Source: Rhizobium sp. S152
GTDB lineage: Bacteria > Pseudomonadota > Alphaproteobacteria > Rhizobiales > Rhizobiaceae
Length of the DNA stretch: 64,000 nucleotides
Direction: 5' to 3'
Assembly: GCF_030380735.1 (NCBI RefSeq)
Contig: NZ_JAUDRZ010000002.1
Span: 310,001-374,000, forward strand
Below the pieces are notes generated by a model. The model made no database searches, was not told where the DNA came from, and saw nothing but the letters and a program-made list of their open reading frames with translations. How positions within the stretch are numbered: position 1 is the stretch's first letter; the number at the start of each line of letters is the position of its first letter. Positions 25,646 through 34,758 of this stretch are shown one piece after another. Position numbers and translations under genes: made by a program.

Positions 25646-25676
25646 CAGATTCATGGCGGAAAGCTGCCTACATACT

Positions 25677-25700
25677 GTCGACATCCAAAAAAATGTCGAC
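25677..25700 (+). other. Perfect 8-bp stem-loop in the leader of the sugar ABC operon
   Basis: GTCGACAT (25677-25684) and ATGTCGAC (25693-25700) are perfect inverted copies around CCAAAAAA. It lies 57 bp ahead of the binding-protein start. It could be a second regulator site or a hairpin at the 5' end of the transcript. Confidence 0.4.
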
Positions 25701-25757
25701 TAACGTTTTGGCCACGCCATCGGGAGGCTGCTGGCGACAAAGAAAAGGGGAACCTTC

Positions 25758-27005
25758 ATGCTCAAGTTAAAGTTGACGCTTTCCGCATTCTCTCTTCTGG
25801 CTAGCGTTTCATTTGCCAACGCTGCCGAGCTTACTCTTTGGGTGCGCACGTCGTCCGGCGCTGTCCTTCAGGGGCTTGCCGACAAGTACAATGCGTCGCA
25901 TTCCGACAAGATCAATGTTACCCAGATCACCGCCGAACAGATGGTGCCGAAGCTCGGCGCGGCGATCGCCGGCGGTGCCGCTCCTGACGGTGCGGTGCTG
26001 GACCTGATCTATCTTCCGACCTTCGCCGCTGCCGATGGCCTTGAGGACATCACCGATTTCGTCAAGGGCGCTCCCTATTCGTCATCGATGAGCCCATCCC
26101 ATATCCGTCTCGCGACCTACGACGGCAAGATCTACGGCGTCCCGGCTCTCCCTGATGCATCGATCATCGCTTACAATACCGACCTGTTCAGCAAGGCAGG
26201 ACTCGATCCCAATAAGGCGCCGGCCTCCCTGGAGGAGATCGCCGCCGATGCCAAGAAGATCGCGGCGCTTGGCAACGAGACCTACGGATTCTATTTCGTC
26301 GCCAATTCCGGCAGCTGGCTGATCTACGACTTCCTGCCGCATCTGTGGGCAGCGGGTGCCGATGTGCTCAGCGAAGACGGCAGGACGGCGACGGTCGATA
26401 CGCCGGCTCTGCGGGAGACGGTTGCCGCCTATCGCGACATGTGGAAGGCCGGCGCCATTCATCCGACCTCGCGCTCGGGCAACGGCAACAACGCCGTCGA
26501 AGCCTTTGCATCGGGCAAGGTCGGCATTCTCATGACCGGCTCCTACATCGTGAACCTGCTGACTTCGAAATATCCAGACGTGAAGTTCAATGTCGCTCCG
26601 ATCCCCGGTCCCAAGGGTGGCGAGTCGAGCTTTGCGGGGGGAGACACCTTGGCGCTCATGAAGGGTATCAGCGACGAGAAAAAGAAGGTCGCTCTCGACT
26701 TCGTCAACTTCTACATGGAGCCGGAGCAGCAGGTCTACATCACCAAGGAATCGGGCATGCCTTCGCGCACCGACCTCGCCAAGGAAGCATACGCCTCCTT
26801 CGACCAGCGCAATATTGTCGCCTACGACATCCTGGCCAAGGCGCGCACGCCGTACACGTTCTCTTCCGATGAGCTGTTCGTCAGCCGCACCGGTCCGTTC
26901 CTGAACCTCATCCAGGGCGCGATCTTCGGCGACGACGTCGACGGAACGATCACCAAGACGCAGGCTGATTTCACCCGCATCCTGGATCGGACCAACCCTG
27001 AATGA
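25758..27005 (+). CDS. Sugar ABC transporter, periplasmic substrate-binding protein
   Basis: 415 residues with a Sec signal peptide (about 1-23, ending ANAAE). It is a family 1 (MalE/UgpB-like) binding protein: ELTLWVRTSSG opening strand, NVTQITAEQMVPKL, LYNTD-like segment IIAYNTDLFSKAGLDP, GKVGILMTGSYI, and the C-terminal DFVNFYMEPEQQ. It captures an oligosaccharide in the periplasm for the two permeases downstream. ATG 25758 is preceded by AAAAGGGGAA. A Rho-independent-looking hairpin follows the gene, which would make it more abundant than the permeases, as usual for such operons. The GH127 gene in the operon suggests an L-arabinofuranose-containing ligand (inference). Confidence 0.9.
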   Translation: MLKLKLTLSAFSLLASVSFANAAELTLWVRTSSGAVLQGLADKYNASHSDKINVTQITAEQMVPKLGAAIAGGAAPDGAVLDLIYLPTFAAADGLEDITDFVKGAPYSSSMSPSHIRLATYDGKIYGVPALPDASIIAYNTDLFSKAGLDPNKAPASLEEIAADAKKIAALGNETYGFYFVANSGSWLIYDFLPHLWAAGADVLSEDGRTATVDTPALRETVAAYRDMWKAGAIHPTSRSGNGNNAVEAFASGKVGILMTGSYIVNLLTSKYPDVKFNVAPIPGPKGGESSFAGGDTLALMKGISDEKKKVALDFVNFYMEPEQQVYITKESGMPSRTDLAKEAYASFDQRNIVAYDILAKARTPYTFSSDELFVSRTGPFLNLIQGAIFGDDVDGTITKTQADFTRILDRTNPE

Positions 27006-27019
27006 TCGGATAATCTCGT

Positions 27020-27046
27020 GGGGCGCTTCAAGGCGCCCCGCTTTTT
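27020..27046 (+). terminator. Intra-operon hairpin after the binding-protein gene
   Basis: GGGGCGC (27020-27026) pairs with GCGCCCC (27033-27039), loop TTCAAG, followed by GCTTTTTC. It looks like a partial terminator or mRNA-stabilising hairpin between the binding-protein gene and the permease gene, allowing read-through. Confidence 0.75.
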
Positions 27047-27084
27047 CAAAATCTGACTTGCAGTAGCGAAAAGGGAGCGTTGCC

Positions 27085-28008
27085 GTGATATCCTCGGTGC
27101 GTCGTCGCGGCACGGCCGCAATATCGACCGGTGATGCCGAGCCAAAGGGATGGCTGGGCCTTGCGTTCATCCTCCCGGGCTTCCTGTTCATCGTCGTGCT
27201 CTTCCTAGTGCCGCTCGTGATGACGGTGTGGATGAGCTTCTACAATTGGCCGCTTCTCGGGCGGGCAAAGTTCATCGGTCTCGACAACTACATCGAGTTG
27301 ATGAACGACACGCAGCTCTGGCACTCCTTCGGTTTCACGCTGCTCTACACGGGGCTCGTCACCACGGCGATTTTCGTTGTCGCCTTTCCGCTGGCGCTGC
27401 TGGTTGACCGGCCGTTGCGTATTGCCGGCTTCTTTCGCACGATCTATTTCATGCCCGTGGTTATCGGCTTCGGCGCCGCCTCGACGCTCTGGATGTGGCT
27501 GCTCAATCCCGATAACGGCGTCTTCGCCCAGTTGCTGAGGGGGATCGGCCTGATCGACAGCGCGCCGCGTCCGCTACAGAGTTTCTGGCCGGCGCTGGCC
27601 GTGATCATACTGATGGTGGTCTGGAAGACCGCCGGATTTACGATGGTCATCCTGCTGACAGGGCTGCAAAGCATCTCCAGCGACGTGATCGAGGCTGCCA
27701 AGATCGATGGCGCCAATGTCTGGAGCCGTTTCCATCGCATTACCCTGCCATTGATGCGCAACTCCGTCATTCTGGCGCTGCTGCTAAACGTCACCTCGTC
27801 GATGCTCGCTTTCGACCAGTTCTTCGTCATCACCCAGGGCGGACCTGAGAACAGCACGATCTCGGCGGTGTTTTCCATCTACCTCGCCTCGTTCTCGTCA
27901 TATCGGCTTGGCTACGGCTCGGCGATCTCCTTCGCCCTGCTTGTCGTTCTGGTGGCGATCAGCACGATCCAGTTCGTCTTTCTTCGCCAGCGTCCGGAGG
28001 AGGGCTGA
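27085..28008 (+). CDS. Sugar ABC transporter permease (MalF/UgpA-like)
   Basis: 307 residues. A GTG start at 27085 with AAGGGAG upstream fits; no closer ATG precedes the first membrane span. Six hydrophobic segments follow a 30-residue polar N-terminus (LAFILPGFLFIVVLFLVPLVM first). The EAA loop that contacts the ATPase is seen as VIEAAKIDGANVWSRFHRITLPLM. It forms the inner-membrane channel with the next gene product, whose ATG overlaps this stop by one base (TGATG). Substrate presumed to be the sugar bound by the upstream protein. Confidence 0.9.
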   Translation: MISSVRRRGTAAISTGDAEPKGWLGLAFILPGFLFIVVLFLVPLVMTVWMSFYNWPLLGRAKFIGLDNYIELMNDTQLWHSFGFTLLYTGLVTTAIFVVAFPLALLVDRPLRIAGFFRTIYFMPVVIGFGAASTLWMWLLNPDNGVFAQLLRGIGLIDSAPRPLQSFWPALAVIILMVVWKTAGFTMVILLTGLQSISSDVIEAAKIDGANVWSRFHRITLPLMRNSVILALLLNVTSSMLAFDQFFVITQGGPENSTISAVFSIYLASFSSYRLGYGSAISFALLVVLVAISTIQFVFLRQRPEEG

Positions 28009-28877
28009 TGGACCGCTTGACCCAAAACACGGGATCCCGGCCGGCCGGCGAGTGGCTCGGCTACGCTGCCTTCATTCTGGCGGCCGTGATCTTCGCGATC
28101 TTCTTCATCATGCCGATCGTCTGGTCGTTCGCCAATTCGTTCAAACCCGCGGCCGAGGCTCTGGCCAACCCCGCGGCGCTGTTCTCAAAGGCGTTCTCAC
28201 TGGAAAATTACCGTCGGCTCGAGCATGTCGGCGCCGGCTGGTACGTCTATGCGGGCAATTCCGTGCTGATCGCGCTTGGAACGGTGCTGTTGACCGTGCT
28301 GGTCTCTGTGCCCGCCGGCTACGGCTTCTCCAAGTTTCGGTTTCCCGGTCAGTCGATACTTTTTGTGCTGATCATGGCGACGATGATGATCCCGTTCCAG
28401 TCGATCCTCACGCCGCTGTTCCTGATCCTCAAGTTCTTCCGCCTGCAGAACAACCTCTTCGGCCTCGTCCTGATCTACGTCACCTTTCAGCTGCCTTTCT
28501 CGGTGTTCATGATGCGCAACGCATTCGACGCCGTGCCGAAGGCGCTGATCGAGGCGGCCCGCATCGATGGCGCCTCGCAGACGACGATCCTGCGGCGGAT
28601 CATGCTGCCGATCGCGCTTCCGGGCGTCGCGACCGTCGCCATGTTCGCCTTTCTCAATTCCTGGAACGAGTTCCTGGCGGCGCTGATTTTCCTGTCCGAT
28701 CAGAACAAGTTCACGCTGCCGATCATGCTCGTCAACGTATCCTCGGGGATCTATGGCATCATCGATTGGGGCGCGCTGCAGGCCGGCATCGCGGTGACCA
28801 TGGTCCCCTGCATCGTCCTCTTCCTTCTTTTGCAACGCTACTACGTGCGCGGCCTGACGGCCGGCGCCGTGAAATAA
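28008..28877 (+). CDS. Sugar ABC transporter permease (MalG/UgpE-like)
   Basis: 289 residues, six membrane segments (first AAFILAAVIFAIFFIMPIVWSF). The EAA motif reads LIEAARIDGASQTTILRRIMLPIALPG, and the C-terminus ends in the [13 protein letters not shown] signature common in MalG-type permeases. It pairs with the preceding permease, to which it is translationally coupled by a TGATG overlap. The GH127 gene follows after 28 bp with AAGGAG. Confidence 0.92.
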   Translation: MDRLTQNTGSRPAGEWLGYAAFILAAVIFAIFFIMPIVWSFANSFKPAAEALANPAALFSKAFSLENYRRLEHVGAGWYVYAGNSVLIALGTVLLTVLVSVPAGYGFSKFRFPGQSILFVLIMATMMIPFQSILTPLFLILKFFRLQNNLFGLVLIYVTFQLPFSVFMMRNAFDAVPKALIEAARIDGASQTTILRRIMLPIALPGVATVAMFAFLNSWNEFLAALIFLSDQNKFTLPIMLVNVSSGIYGIIDWGALQAGIAVTMVPCIVLFLLLQRYYVRGLTAGAVK

Positions 28878-28905
28878 TCGCGGCCAAGCCGCCCAAGGAG
28901 TCTTC

Positions 28906-30849
28906 ATGTCCACATCCACCCGTGTTCAACCGGCCCTGCCGGAAGCGCCCCAGCGATACGTGCCGGCAGACCACGCCCGCGTCAGCTTCGATGGAGGGTT
29001 CTGGCAGAGCTGGACCCGGACAGTCCGTGACGTCACCATCCCGACCCAGCACATGCGGCTCGACGAGGAGGGTTTTCTCGAGGTTCTCGATTTCGACAAG
29101 CCCGCCGGACCGCTGGCCCGCCCGATCCAGCCCAGCGGCCTTTCGATGCAACACTTCTTCGATTCCGACTTCGGCAAGTGGATCGAGGCCGCAAGCTACA
29201 CGCTGAAGGCTCATCCCAATCCGGAGATCGAGGCCAAGATCGACGACATCGTCGCAAAACTTGAAAAGGGGCAGATGACCGACGGCTATCTCAACAGCTG
29301 GTTCATTCGCCGCGAACCGGAGAAGCGCTGGACCAACCTGCGCGACCTTCACGAGATGTATTCGATGGGCCATCTGCTCGAAGGCGCGGTGGCCTATTTC
29401 GAAGCCACCGGAAAGCGGCGCTTTCTCGATGTCATGATCCGCGCCGTGGATCACATCATCGACACCTTCGGCCGCGAGCCCGGAAAGTTGCGAGGTTACG
29501 ACGCGCACGAGGAGATCGAACTGGCGCTCGTCAAGCTTTACCGGGTGACGCGCGATCCCCGCCATCTGGAACTTGCCACCTACTTCGTCGACGAGCGCGG
29601 CCAGATGCCGTCCTATTACGATGGAGAAGCCATCGCGCGCGGCGAAAAGCCGGAGGATTACGTCTATCAAACCTACGCCTACAGTCAGGCGCATATGCCT
29701 GTCCGCGAGCAGGAACAGGTCGTGGGCCACGCCGTTCGTGCCATGTACCTCTTCTCCGCCATGGCGGACCTTGCGTTCGAAAACAGCGATCCGACGCTGG
29801 AAGCGGCATGTCACCGTCTCTTCGACAATCTGACGGGACGCCAGCTCTACGTGACCGGTGGCCTCGGCCCGTCGGCCTCGAACGAAGGTTTCACCCGCGA
29901 ATTCGACCTGCCCAACGAAACGGCTTATGCCGAAACCTGCGCCGCCGTCGCGCTCGGCTTCTGGAGCCATCGCATGGCGCAGATCGACCTCGACGGCAAG
30001 TTCACGGACAAGCTGGAGACGGTGCTTTTCAACGGCGCGCTTTCCGGCATCTCGCGCGACGGCGAGCATTATTTCTATGAGAACGTGCTTGAGAGCCACG
30101 GCCAGCATCGTCGCTGGAAATGGCACTATTGCCCCTGCTGCCCCACGAACATTGCCCGCTTCATCACCTCGCTCGGTCAGTACTTCTATTCGACCAAGCC
30201 GGACGAACTCGCCGTGCACCTCTATGGCGAGAACGCGGCCGAACTGAACATCGGCGAGAGCTTCGTCCGCTTAAAGCAGGAGACGCGCTATCCATGGGAC
30301 GGTGATGTCGCGCTGCGCTTCGCAATCGATCGTCCTAGCCGCTTTACGCTCAGGCTACGCATTCCCGGCTGGTGCCGTGACGCCAAGCTGTCGGTCAATG
30401 GAGCGGCGGTGGATTTGAGCGGCTGCGTGACGAAGGGTTATGCATCGATCGAACGCGAATGGACTGACGGCGACGAGGTGCGGATTGCGATGCAGATGCC
30501 GGTCGACCGCCTTTACGCTCATCCCGCGGTCTCCGAGGACGCGGGGCGGGTCGCGCTGCGACGTGGCCCCGTGGTCTATTGCGTCGAGGAAGTCGACCTC
30601 GGCACAGAGCCGCAGCGCCTTCGTCTGCCGACGGCATCCGACATTGCCGCCCGGTATGAGCCCGATCTACTCGGCGGGGCGGCCGTTCTTGAGGGCGTTG
30701 CGCTCGAGGCCGATGCGTCGGCCTGGGGAAATGCGCTTTATGGTGCCGCATCGCCGGCCCTCAAGGCACGCCCCTTCAAGGCAATTCCCTATCACCTCTG
30801 GGCCAACCGCGAAGCCGGCGCGATGGCGATCTGGCTGCACGAAGTCTAG
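28906..30849 (+). CDS. GH127 family glycosidase, beta-L-arabinofuranosidase-like, cytosolic
   Basis: 647 residues, the usual length of the family once called DUF1680. The cysteine-based active site of HypBA1 can be traced: acid/base Glu327 (in SNEGFTREF), zinc ligands Glu343 and Cys345 (in YAETC) and the CPCCPTN motif with Cys411 as nucleophile and Cys412 as ligand; the 16-residue spacing from Glu327 to Glu343 matches HypBA1 (322/338). There is no signal peptide, so it acts on imported sugars. It lies inside a sugar ABC operon between permease and ATPase genes. The likely substrate is a beta-L-arabinofuranosyl oligosaccharide such as those on plant hydroxyproline-rich glycoproteins; other GH127 members cleave different sugars, so the specificity is tentative. 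Confidence 0.88.
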   Translation: MSTSTRVQPALPEAPQRYVPADHARVSFDGGFWQSWTRTVRDVTIPTQHMRLDEEGFLEVLDFDKPAGPLARPIQPSGLSMQHFFDSDFGKWIEAASYTLKAHPNPEIEAKIDDIVAKLEKGQMTDGYLNSWFIRREPEKRWTNLRDLHEMYSMGHLLEGAVAYFEATGKRRFLDVMIRAVDHIIDTFGREPGKLRGYDAHEEIELALVKLYRVTRDPRHLELATYFVDERGQMPSYYDGEAIARGEKPEDYVYQTYAYSQAHMPVREQEQVVGHAVRAMYLFSAMADLAFENSDPTLEAACHRLFDNLTGRQLYVTGGLGPSASNEGFTREFDLPNETAYAETCAAVALGFWSHRMAQIDLDGKFTDKLETVLFNGALSGISRDGEHYFYENVLESHGQHRRWKWHYCPCCPTNIARFITSLGQYFYSTKPDELAVHLYGENAAELNIGESFVRLKQETRYPWDGDVALRFAIDRPSRFTLRLRIPGWCRDAKLSVNGAAVDLSGCVTKGYASIEREWTDGDEVRIAMQMPVDRLYAHPAVSEDAGRVALRRGPVVYCVEEVDLGTEPQRLRLPTASDIAARYEPDLLGGAAVLEGVALEADASAWGNALYGAASPALKARPFKAIPYHLWANREAGAMAIWLHEV

Positions 30850-30858
30850 GAGATCACG

Positions 30859-31959
30859 ATGGCACCCTTGGCACTGAAGAACGTCGTCAAATCCTATGGC
30901 ATCTACGAGGCCGTGCGCGGCATCAATCTGGAGATCGAGGACAATGAGTTCGTCGTCTTCGTTGGGCCCTCGGGGTGCGGCAAGTCTACGACGTTGCGGA
31001 TGATCGCGGGACTGGAGCACATCACCGGCGGCGAGATCGTCATCGGCGATCAGGTCGTCAACCGGCTTGGGCCGGGCAAGCGCGACATCGCCATGGTCTT
31101 CCAGAACTACGCGCTCTATCCGCATATGACCGTGCGGGAGAACATCTCCTTTTGCCTGGAACAGCAGAAGCTCGCGAAAAACGAGATCGAGACGCGTATA
31201 GAGCGGGCTGCCGAAACGCTTCATATCACCGAGCTGCTTGGCCGCCGGCCCGGGCAACTGTCGGGCGGGCAGCGCCAGCGCGTCGCCATGGGACGCGCGA
31301 TCGTTCGCAATCCCAAGGTCTTCCTGTTCGACGAGCCGTTGTCGAACCTTGACGCCAAGCTTCGCGTCCAGATGCGTACCGAGATCAAGCGCCTGCACCA
31401 GCTTCTGCCGACAACGACGGTCTACGTTACCCACGACCAGATCGAGGCGATGACGATGGCGGACAGGGTTGTCGTCATGAACGGTGGCATTATCGAGCAG
31501 TCAGGCCCGCCGCAGGAACTCTACCATCGCCCGGTCAGCCAGTTCGTCGCCGGCTTCATCGGCTCTCCCGCCATGAACTTCATGTCCGCGACGTTGCTTG
31601 GCGACAGCTCAGGGCTGGTCGTAAAGCTGGCCGATGGAAGCGAACTGCCTGTGCCTGTATCCCGGATGGTCGAGTATGCGCGCCATGCCGGAAAGCCCGT
31701 TGTTTTCGGCATTCGACCGGAGTCGATCTCTGGCCGCCAAGCCCGGCAGGGCTTCGCCGATGTCGAGGCTCGGATTGATCTCGTCGAGCCTCTGGGGCCG
31801 CAAACCATGGTCTACTTCGGCATCGGAGAGGCAAATCTCTGCGCCTGCATCGATCCCGAGCAAAGTCCGCGTCCGCTGTCGACCATGCCGCTTTCGTTCA
31901 ACATGAACCAGATGCATCTGTTCGATCCGGCGAATGGTCGATCCATGGCGCTTGTCTGA
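30859..31959 (+). CDS. Sugar ABC transporter ATPase (MsmK/UgpC-like)
   Basis: 366 residues, typical of carbohydrate importer ATPases with a C-terminal TOBE regulatory domain. Walker [10 protein letters not shown] (about 37-45), Q-loop [11 protein letters not shown], signature LSGGQRQRV, Walker [17 protein letters not shown] and switch His in [10 protein letters not shown] are intact. The segment from about 240 holds the TOBE strands (VFGIRPESI). ATG 30859 is preceded by TAGGAG 10 bp after the GH127 stop. It energises the two permeases in the same operon and, like related ATPases, might serve other permease pairs. Confidence 0.92.
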   Translation: MAPLALKNVVKSYGIYEAVRGINLEIEDNEFVVFVGPSGCGKSTTLRMIAGLEHITGGEIVIGDQVVNRLGPGKRDIAMVFQNYALYPHMTVRENISFCLEQQKLAKNEIETRIERAAETLHITELLGRRPGQLSGGQRQRVAMGRAIVRNPKVFLFDEPLSNLDAKLRVQMRTEIKRLHQLLPTTTVYVTHDQIEAMTMADRVVVMNGGIIEQSGPPQELYHRPVSQFVAGFIGSPAMNFMSATLLGDSSGLVVKLADGSELPVPVSRMVEYARHAGKPVVFGIRPESISGRQARQGFADVEARIDLVEPLGPQTMVYFGIGEANLCACIDPEQSPRPLSTMPLSFNMNQMHLFDPANGRSMALV

Positions 31960-32045
31960 GAGACAACGCGATTGCCGTGCCGGTCGTCTTGCTCAAACCA
32001 GTGAAAAGGAAATAGTAGAGTCCGGCGTTCGAAGAAGGGCAGGAT

Positions 32046-32753
32046 ATGCGGGACGATGACTTGGAAAATGTTCGGGTGCGCGGTTCGGGCACGCAAAGTG
32101 TCTATGTCACCCTGCGCCAGGAAATCCTGTCCATGGCACTGGAGCCCGGCAGCCCGCTTGACGAGGTAAGGCTCTCCGAGCGGTTCAGGATGTCGCGAAC
32201 GCCGATCCGCGAAGCACTGCTGCGGCTTGCCGCCGATGGTCTCGTCACCACGCTTCCCAACCGCAGCACGATCGTTGCGGTCATCGATTTCGCGGGTCTA
32301 CCGACATATTTCGAGGCGCTGACCCTCATGTACCGCGTGACCACGCGTGGTGCGGCCGGGCGGCGCGATCCCGAGATCATGGCGCGCGTCCGAGCGCGCC
32401 AAAGAGAATTCGCCGATGCCGTTGTTGCCCATGACGCCTATGCGATGATCGAGGCCAACCGCGAGTTTCACGTCGCCATCGCCGAACTGGCCGGCAACCC
32501 CTACTACACGACCTTCTTCGCCCGATTGCTGGACGAGGGGCGGCGAATTCTCCGGCTCTACTATTCGACCTTCGACGATCGTCTGCCGCGCCAATACGTG
32601 GACGAGCATGAGGAGATGATCGCGGCGATCGAAGCCGGCGATGTCGAGCGCGCTGATCGGCTGGCGATCGATCACGCCGCGCAGATCGTCCGGCAGATCC
32701 AGGAGTATATTGCGCGCGATCTCGACCGGCCGGTCGAGATCGCCATTCCCTGA
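32046..32753 (+). CDS. GntR family regulator, FCD (FadR-type) subgroup
   Basis: 235 residues. An N-terminal winged helix (VYVTLRQEILSMALEPGSPLDEVRLSERF.MSRTPIREALLRLAADGLV, about 19-65) is followed by an all-helical FCD effector domain with probable metal ligands (EFHVAIAELAGN and later HEEMIAAIEAGDVERADRLAIDH). Regulators of this type bind small organic acids or sugar acids. It begins 86 bp after the ATPase gene, so it may be in the same transcript or separately expressed; a target could be this operon or the amidase/aldolase operon at 20-23 kb, but nothing in the sequence proves either. Confidence 0.85.
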   Translation: MRDDDLENVRVRGSGTQSVYVTLRQEILSMALEPGSPLDEVRLSERFRMSRTPIREALLRLAADGLVTTLPNRSTIVAVIDFAGLPTYFEALTLMYRVTTRGAAGRRDPEIMARVRARQREFADAVVAHDAYAMIEANREFHVAIAELAGNPYYTTFFARLLDEGRRILRLYYSTFDDRLPRQYVDEHEEMIAAIEAGDVERADRLAIDHAAQIVRQIQEYIARDLDRPVEIAIP

Positions 32754-32756
32754 GCC

Positions 32757-32782
32757 GGCGGCGGGTACTAGACCCCGTCGCC
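32757..32782. terminator. GC-rich hairpin between convergent genes
   Basis: GGCGGCGGG (32757-32765) pairs with CCCCGTCGCC (32773-32782) with one bulged C and one G-T pair. It lies right after the GntR stop and before the stop of the convergent chemoreceptor gene. There is only a weak T-run downstream (GTTTTC), so termination is plausible rather than certain. Confidence 0.45.
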
Positions 32783-32805
32783 GAAACAGGGTTTTCGCGA
32801 GACGA

Positions 32806-34758
32806 TCAGAAGTCTTCCCAGCTCGGCTGCTGAGCGGCTGCAGTCGCCGTCCGACCACCGAAGGCGGCGACGATCTTGCTGCCGAGCGCACGGGCCGGAG
32901 AGGAGGCGGGACGGTTGGCTGGCGAAGCAGCCTTTGGACCCGAGGGCAGGGCTGCAACGCGCCGCTCTTCCTCGCCCAGCTTGAAGCGGGACAACAGCTG
33001 GTTCAACGAAGCCGCTTCCCGCGCAAGGCTGTGGCTCGCCGCGGTCGACTGCTCGACCATGGCAGCATTTTGTTGCGTGCCCTGGTCCATGGCATTGACG
33101 GCGGTGTTGATCTCCTGCAGCCCGATCGACTGCTCGCGCGCCGCTTCCACGATCGCATCGACGTGGCGGTTGATTTCCTGGACCTCGGCGACGATCGCTT
33201 CCAGCGCGGTCCCGGTGTTGCCGACGAGTTCGACGCCGGACCGGACGTGATCGCCGGAGGTTATGATCAGCGCCTTGATCTCCTTCGCGGCCTGGGCCGA
33301 ACGCTGAGCGAGCTCACGCACTTCCTGCGCGACGACGGCAAAACCCTTGCCTGCTTCGCCGGCGCGCGCGGCTTCGACGCCCGCGTTGAGAGCAAGCAGA
33401 TTCGTCTGGAAGGCAATCTCGTCAATCACGCTGATGATGTTGGTAATCTCGCCGGAGGAGCGTTCGATCTCCTTCATGGCGACAACCGCGTCCCGCACAA
33501 CCATACCGGACCGTTCGGCACCGCTGCGGGCGCGGGCCACCAGCGTGCCCACGTCCTCGGCGCGCTTGGCGGAGTCCTTGACCGTCGTCGTCACTTCTTC
33601 GAGCGCCGCTGCCGTCTCCTCGACAGAGGCCGCTTGCTGTTCTGTCCGCCGCGAGAGGTCATCGGCGGCCGAGCGAATCTCGTTCGCCCCGGCATCGATG
33701 CCGCGGGCATTGTTGCCGACCGCGCGCAGCGCGTCGTTCAGGTTTGACGCGGAGTTGTTGAAGTTCGAGCGTAGCGCATCGAGATGGGGTACGAACGGCG
33801 TCTCGATACGGTAGGCGACATCGCCCTGCGCCAACTGGTCGAGCGCTTCTCCCAATCGATCGACCGCGAATTGCGTGTCGGACGCGTCCTTTGCCTTCTG
33901 CGCATCGCGCGCGACACGCTCCTTTTCGGACAGGCTTCGGTTCGCCTCGGCTTCCTGCTCCAGCCGCATACGTTCCAGCGCGTTGTCGCGAAAGACCGAT
34001 ACCGCCTTCGCCATCTGGCCGACTTCGTCCCGACGTTCCTGACCGTCAACAATTTCTTCGGTTTCTCCCGCTGCCAGCGACGTCATTCGCTCGCGAAGGC
34101 GTGCGATCGGCAGGGTGATGCCGCGCGACGATACAAACAGAGCGGCGGCAATACTGGCAGCAAAGACGATCGTAAGAGTGACGAGCGAAATCATGATCGT
34201 CGAACTGGTCTGCCGCGTGAGTTCTTCGGCCCGCGTATTGATATTCTTCTTCATCAGCGTCGTGAGGTCGCGCATGTCCGAAAGCAGTGGGATGATAAGC
34301 GCATCCGCCTTGGCCAACTCAACCTTGGCCTCGGCATCCTGCCCGGCGGCGCCGAGGCTGACACCGGCGTCCGTCTGTGCGATGAGTTGCTGCGATCTTG
34401 CGATGAACGCATCGATCGCAGCGGAATCCTGTGGTCTGCCTCCCTTGGATTGCTGAAGCCTGGCGATGAGGCTCGCCGTATTCTCCTTGTAGAAATCATT
34501 CGCGGCTTTGAATGCAGGATCCTGCTCGTCATAAACGAGGGTCTGGTAGGCGGCGTAACCCATGGCGACCAGGCTCCTGGTCGAGGCGACCAGATCCACT
34601 TCGGCTTGGTAATCCTTGGCAATGAATTGCGAATATGTGCCGTCGACCTGTTTGAATTTGTCGGACATGAAGAGGGTCGCGCCGATTCCGACGATACAGA
34701 TTGGTATGATCAAAGAAAGAATTTTGGTTCGAATACCTGAATTTTTGAGAAACGACAT
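32806..34758 (-). CDS. Methyl-accepting chemotaxis protein
   Basis: 650 residues from ATG 34758 (GAGG upstream); the longer start at 34803 precedes the membrane anchor with an odd leader. Two membrane helices (about 13-30 and 187-209) bracket a periplasmic sensor of about 155 residues, helical and resembling a four-helix bundle. A HAMP domain (about 211-262) and a second HAMP-like stretch lead to the signalling hairpin (EIAFQTNLLALNAGVEAARAGEAG... with the invariant tip) flanked by methylation helices. The C-terminus ends PSWEDF, a WxxF-type tether resembling the pentapeptide that recruits CheR/CheB. The ligand is unknown. It is a lone gene with no che genes nearby. Confidence 0.93.
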   Translation of the reverse strand: MSFLKNSGIRTKILSLIIPICIVGIGATLFMSDKFKQVDGTYSQFIAKDYQAEVDLVASTRSLVAMGYAAYQTLVYDEQDPAFKAANDFYKENTASLIARLQQSKGGRPQDSAAIDAFIARSQQLIAQTDAGVSLGAAGQDAEAKVELAKADALIIPLLSDMRDLTTLMKKNINTRAEELTRQTSSTIMISLVTLTIVFAASIAAALFVSSRGITLPIARLRERMTSLAAGETEEIVDGQERRDEVGQMAKAVSVFRDNALERMRLEQEAEANRSLSEKERVARDAQKAKDASDTQFAVDRLGEALDQLAQGDVAYRIETPFVPHLDALRSNFNNSASNLNDALRAVGNNARGIDAGANEIRSAADDLSRRTEQQAASVEETAAALEEVTTTVKDSAKRAEDVGTLVARARSGAERSGMVVRDAVVAMKEIERSSGEITNIISVIDEIAFQTNLLALNAGVEAARAGEAGKGFAVVAQEVRELAQRSAQAAKEIKALIITSGDHVRSGVELVGNTGTALEAIVAEVQEINRHVDAIVEAAREQSIGLQEINTAVNAMDQGTQQNAAMVEQSTAASHSLAREAASLNQLLSRFKLGEEERRVAALPSGPKAASPANRPASSPARALGSKIVAAFGGRTATAAAQQPSWEDF

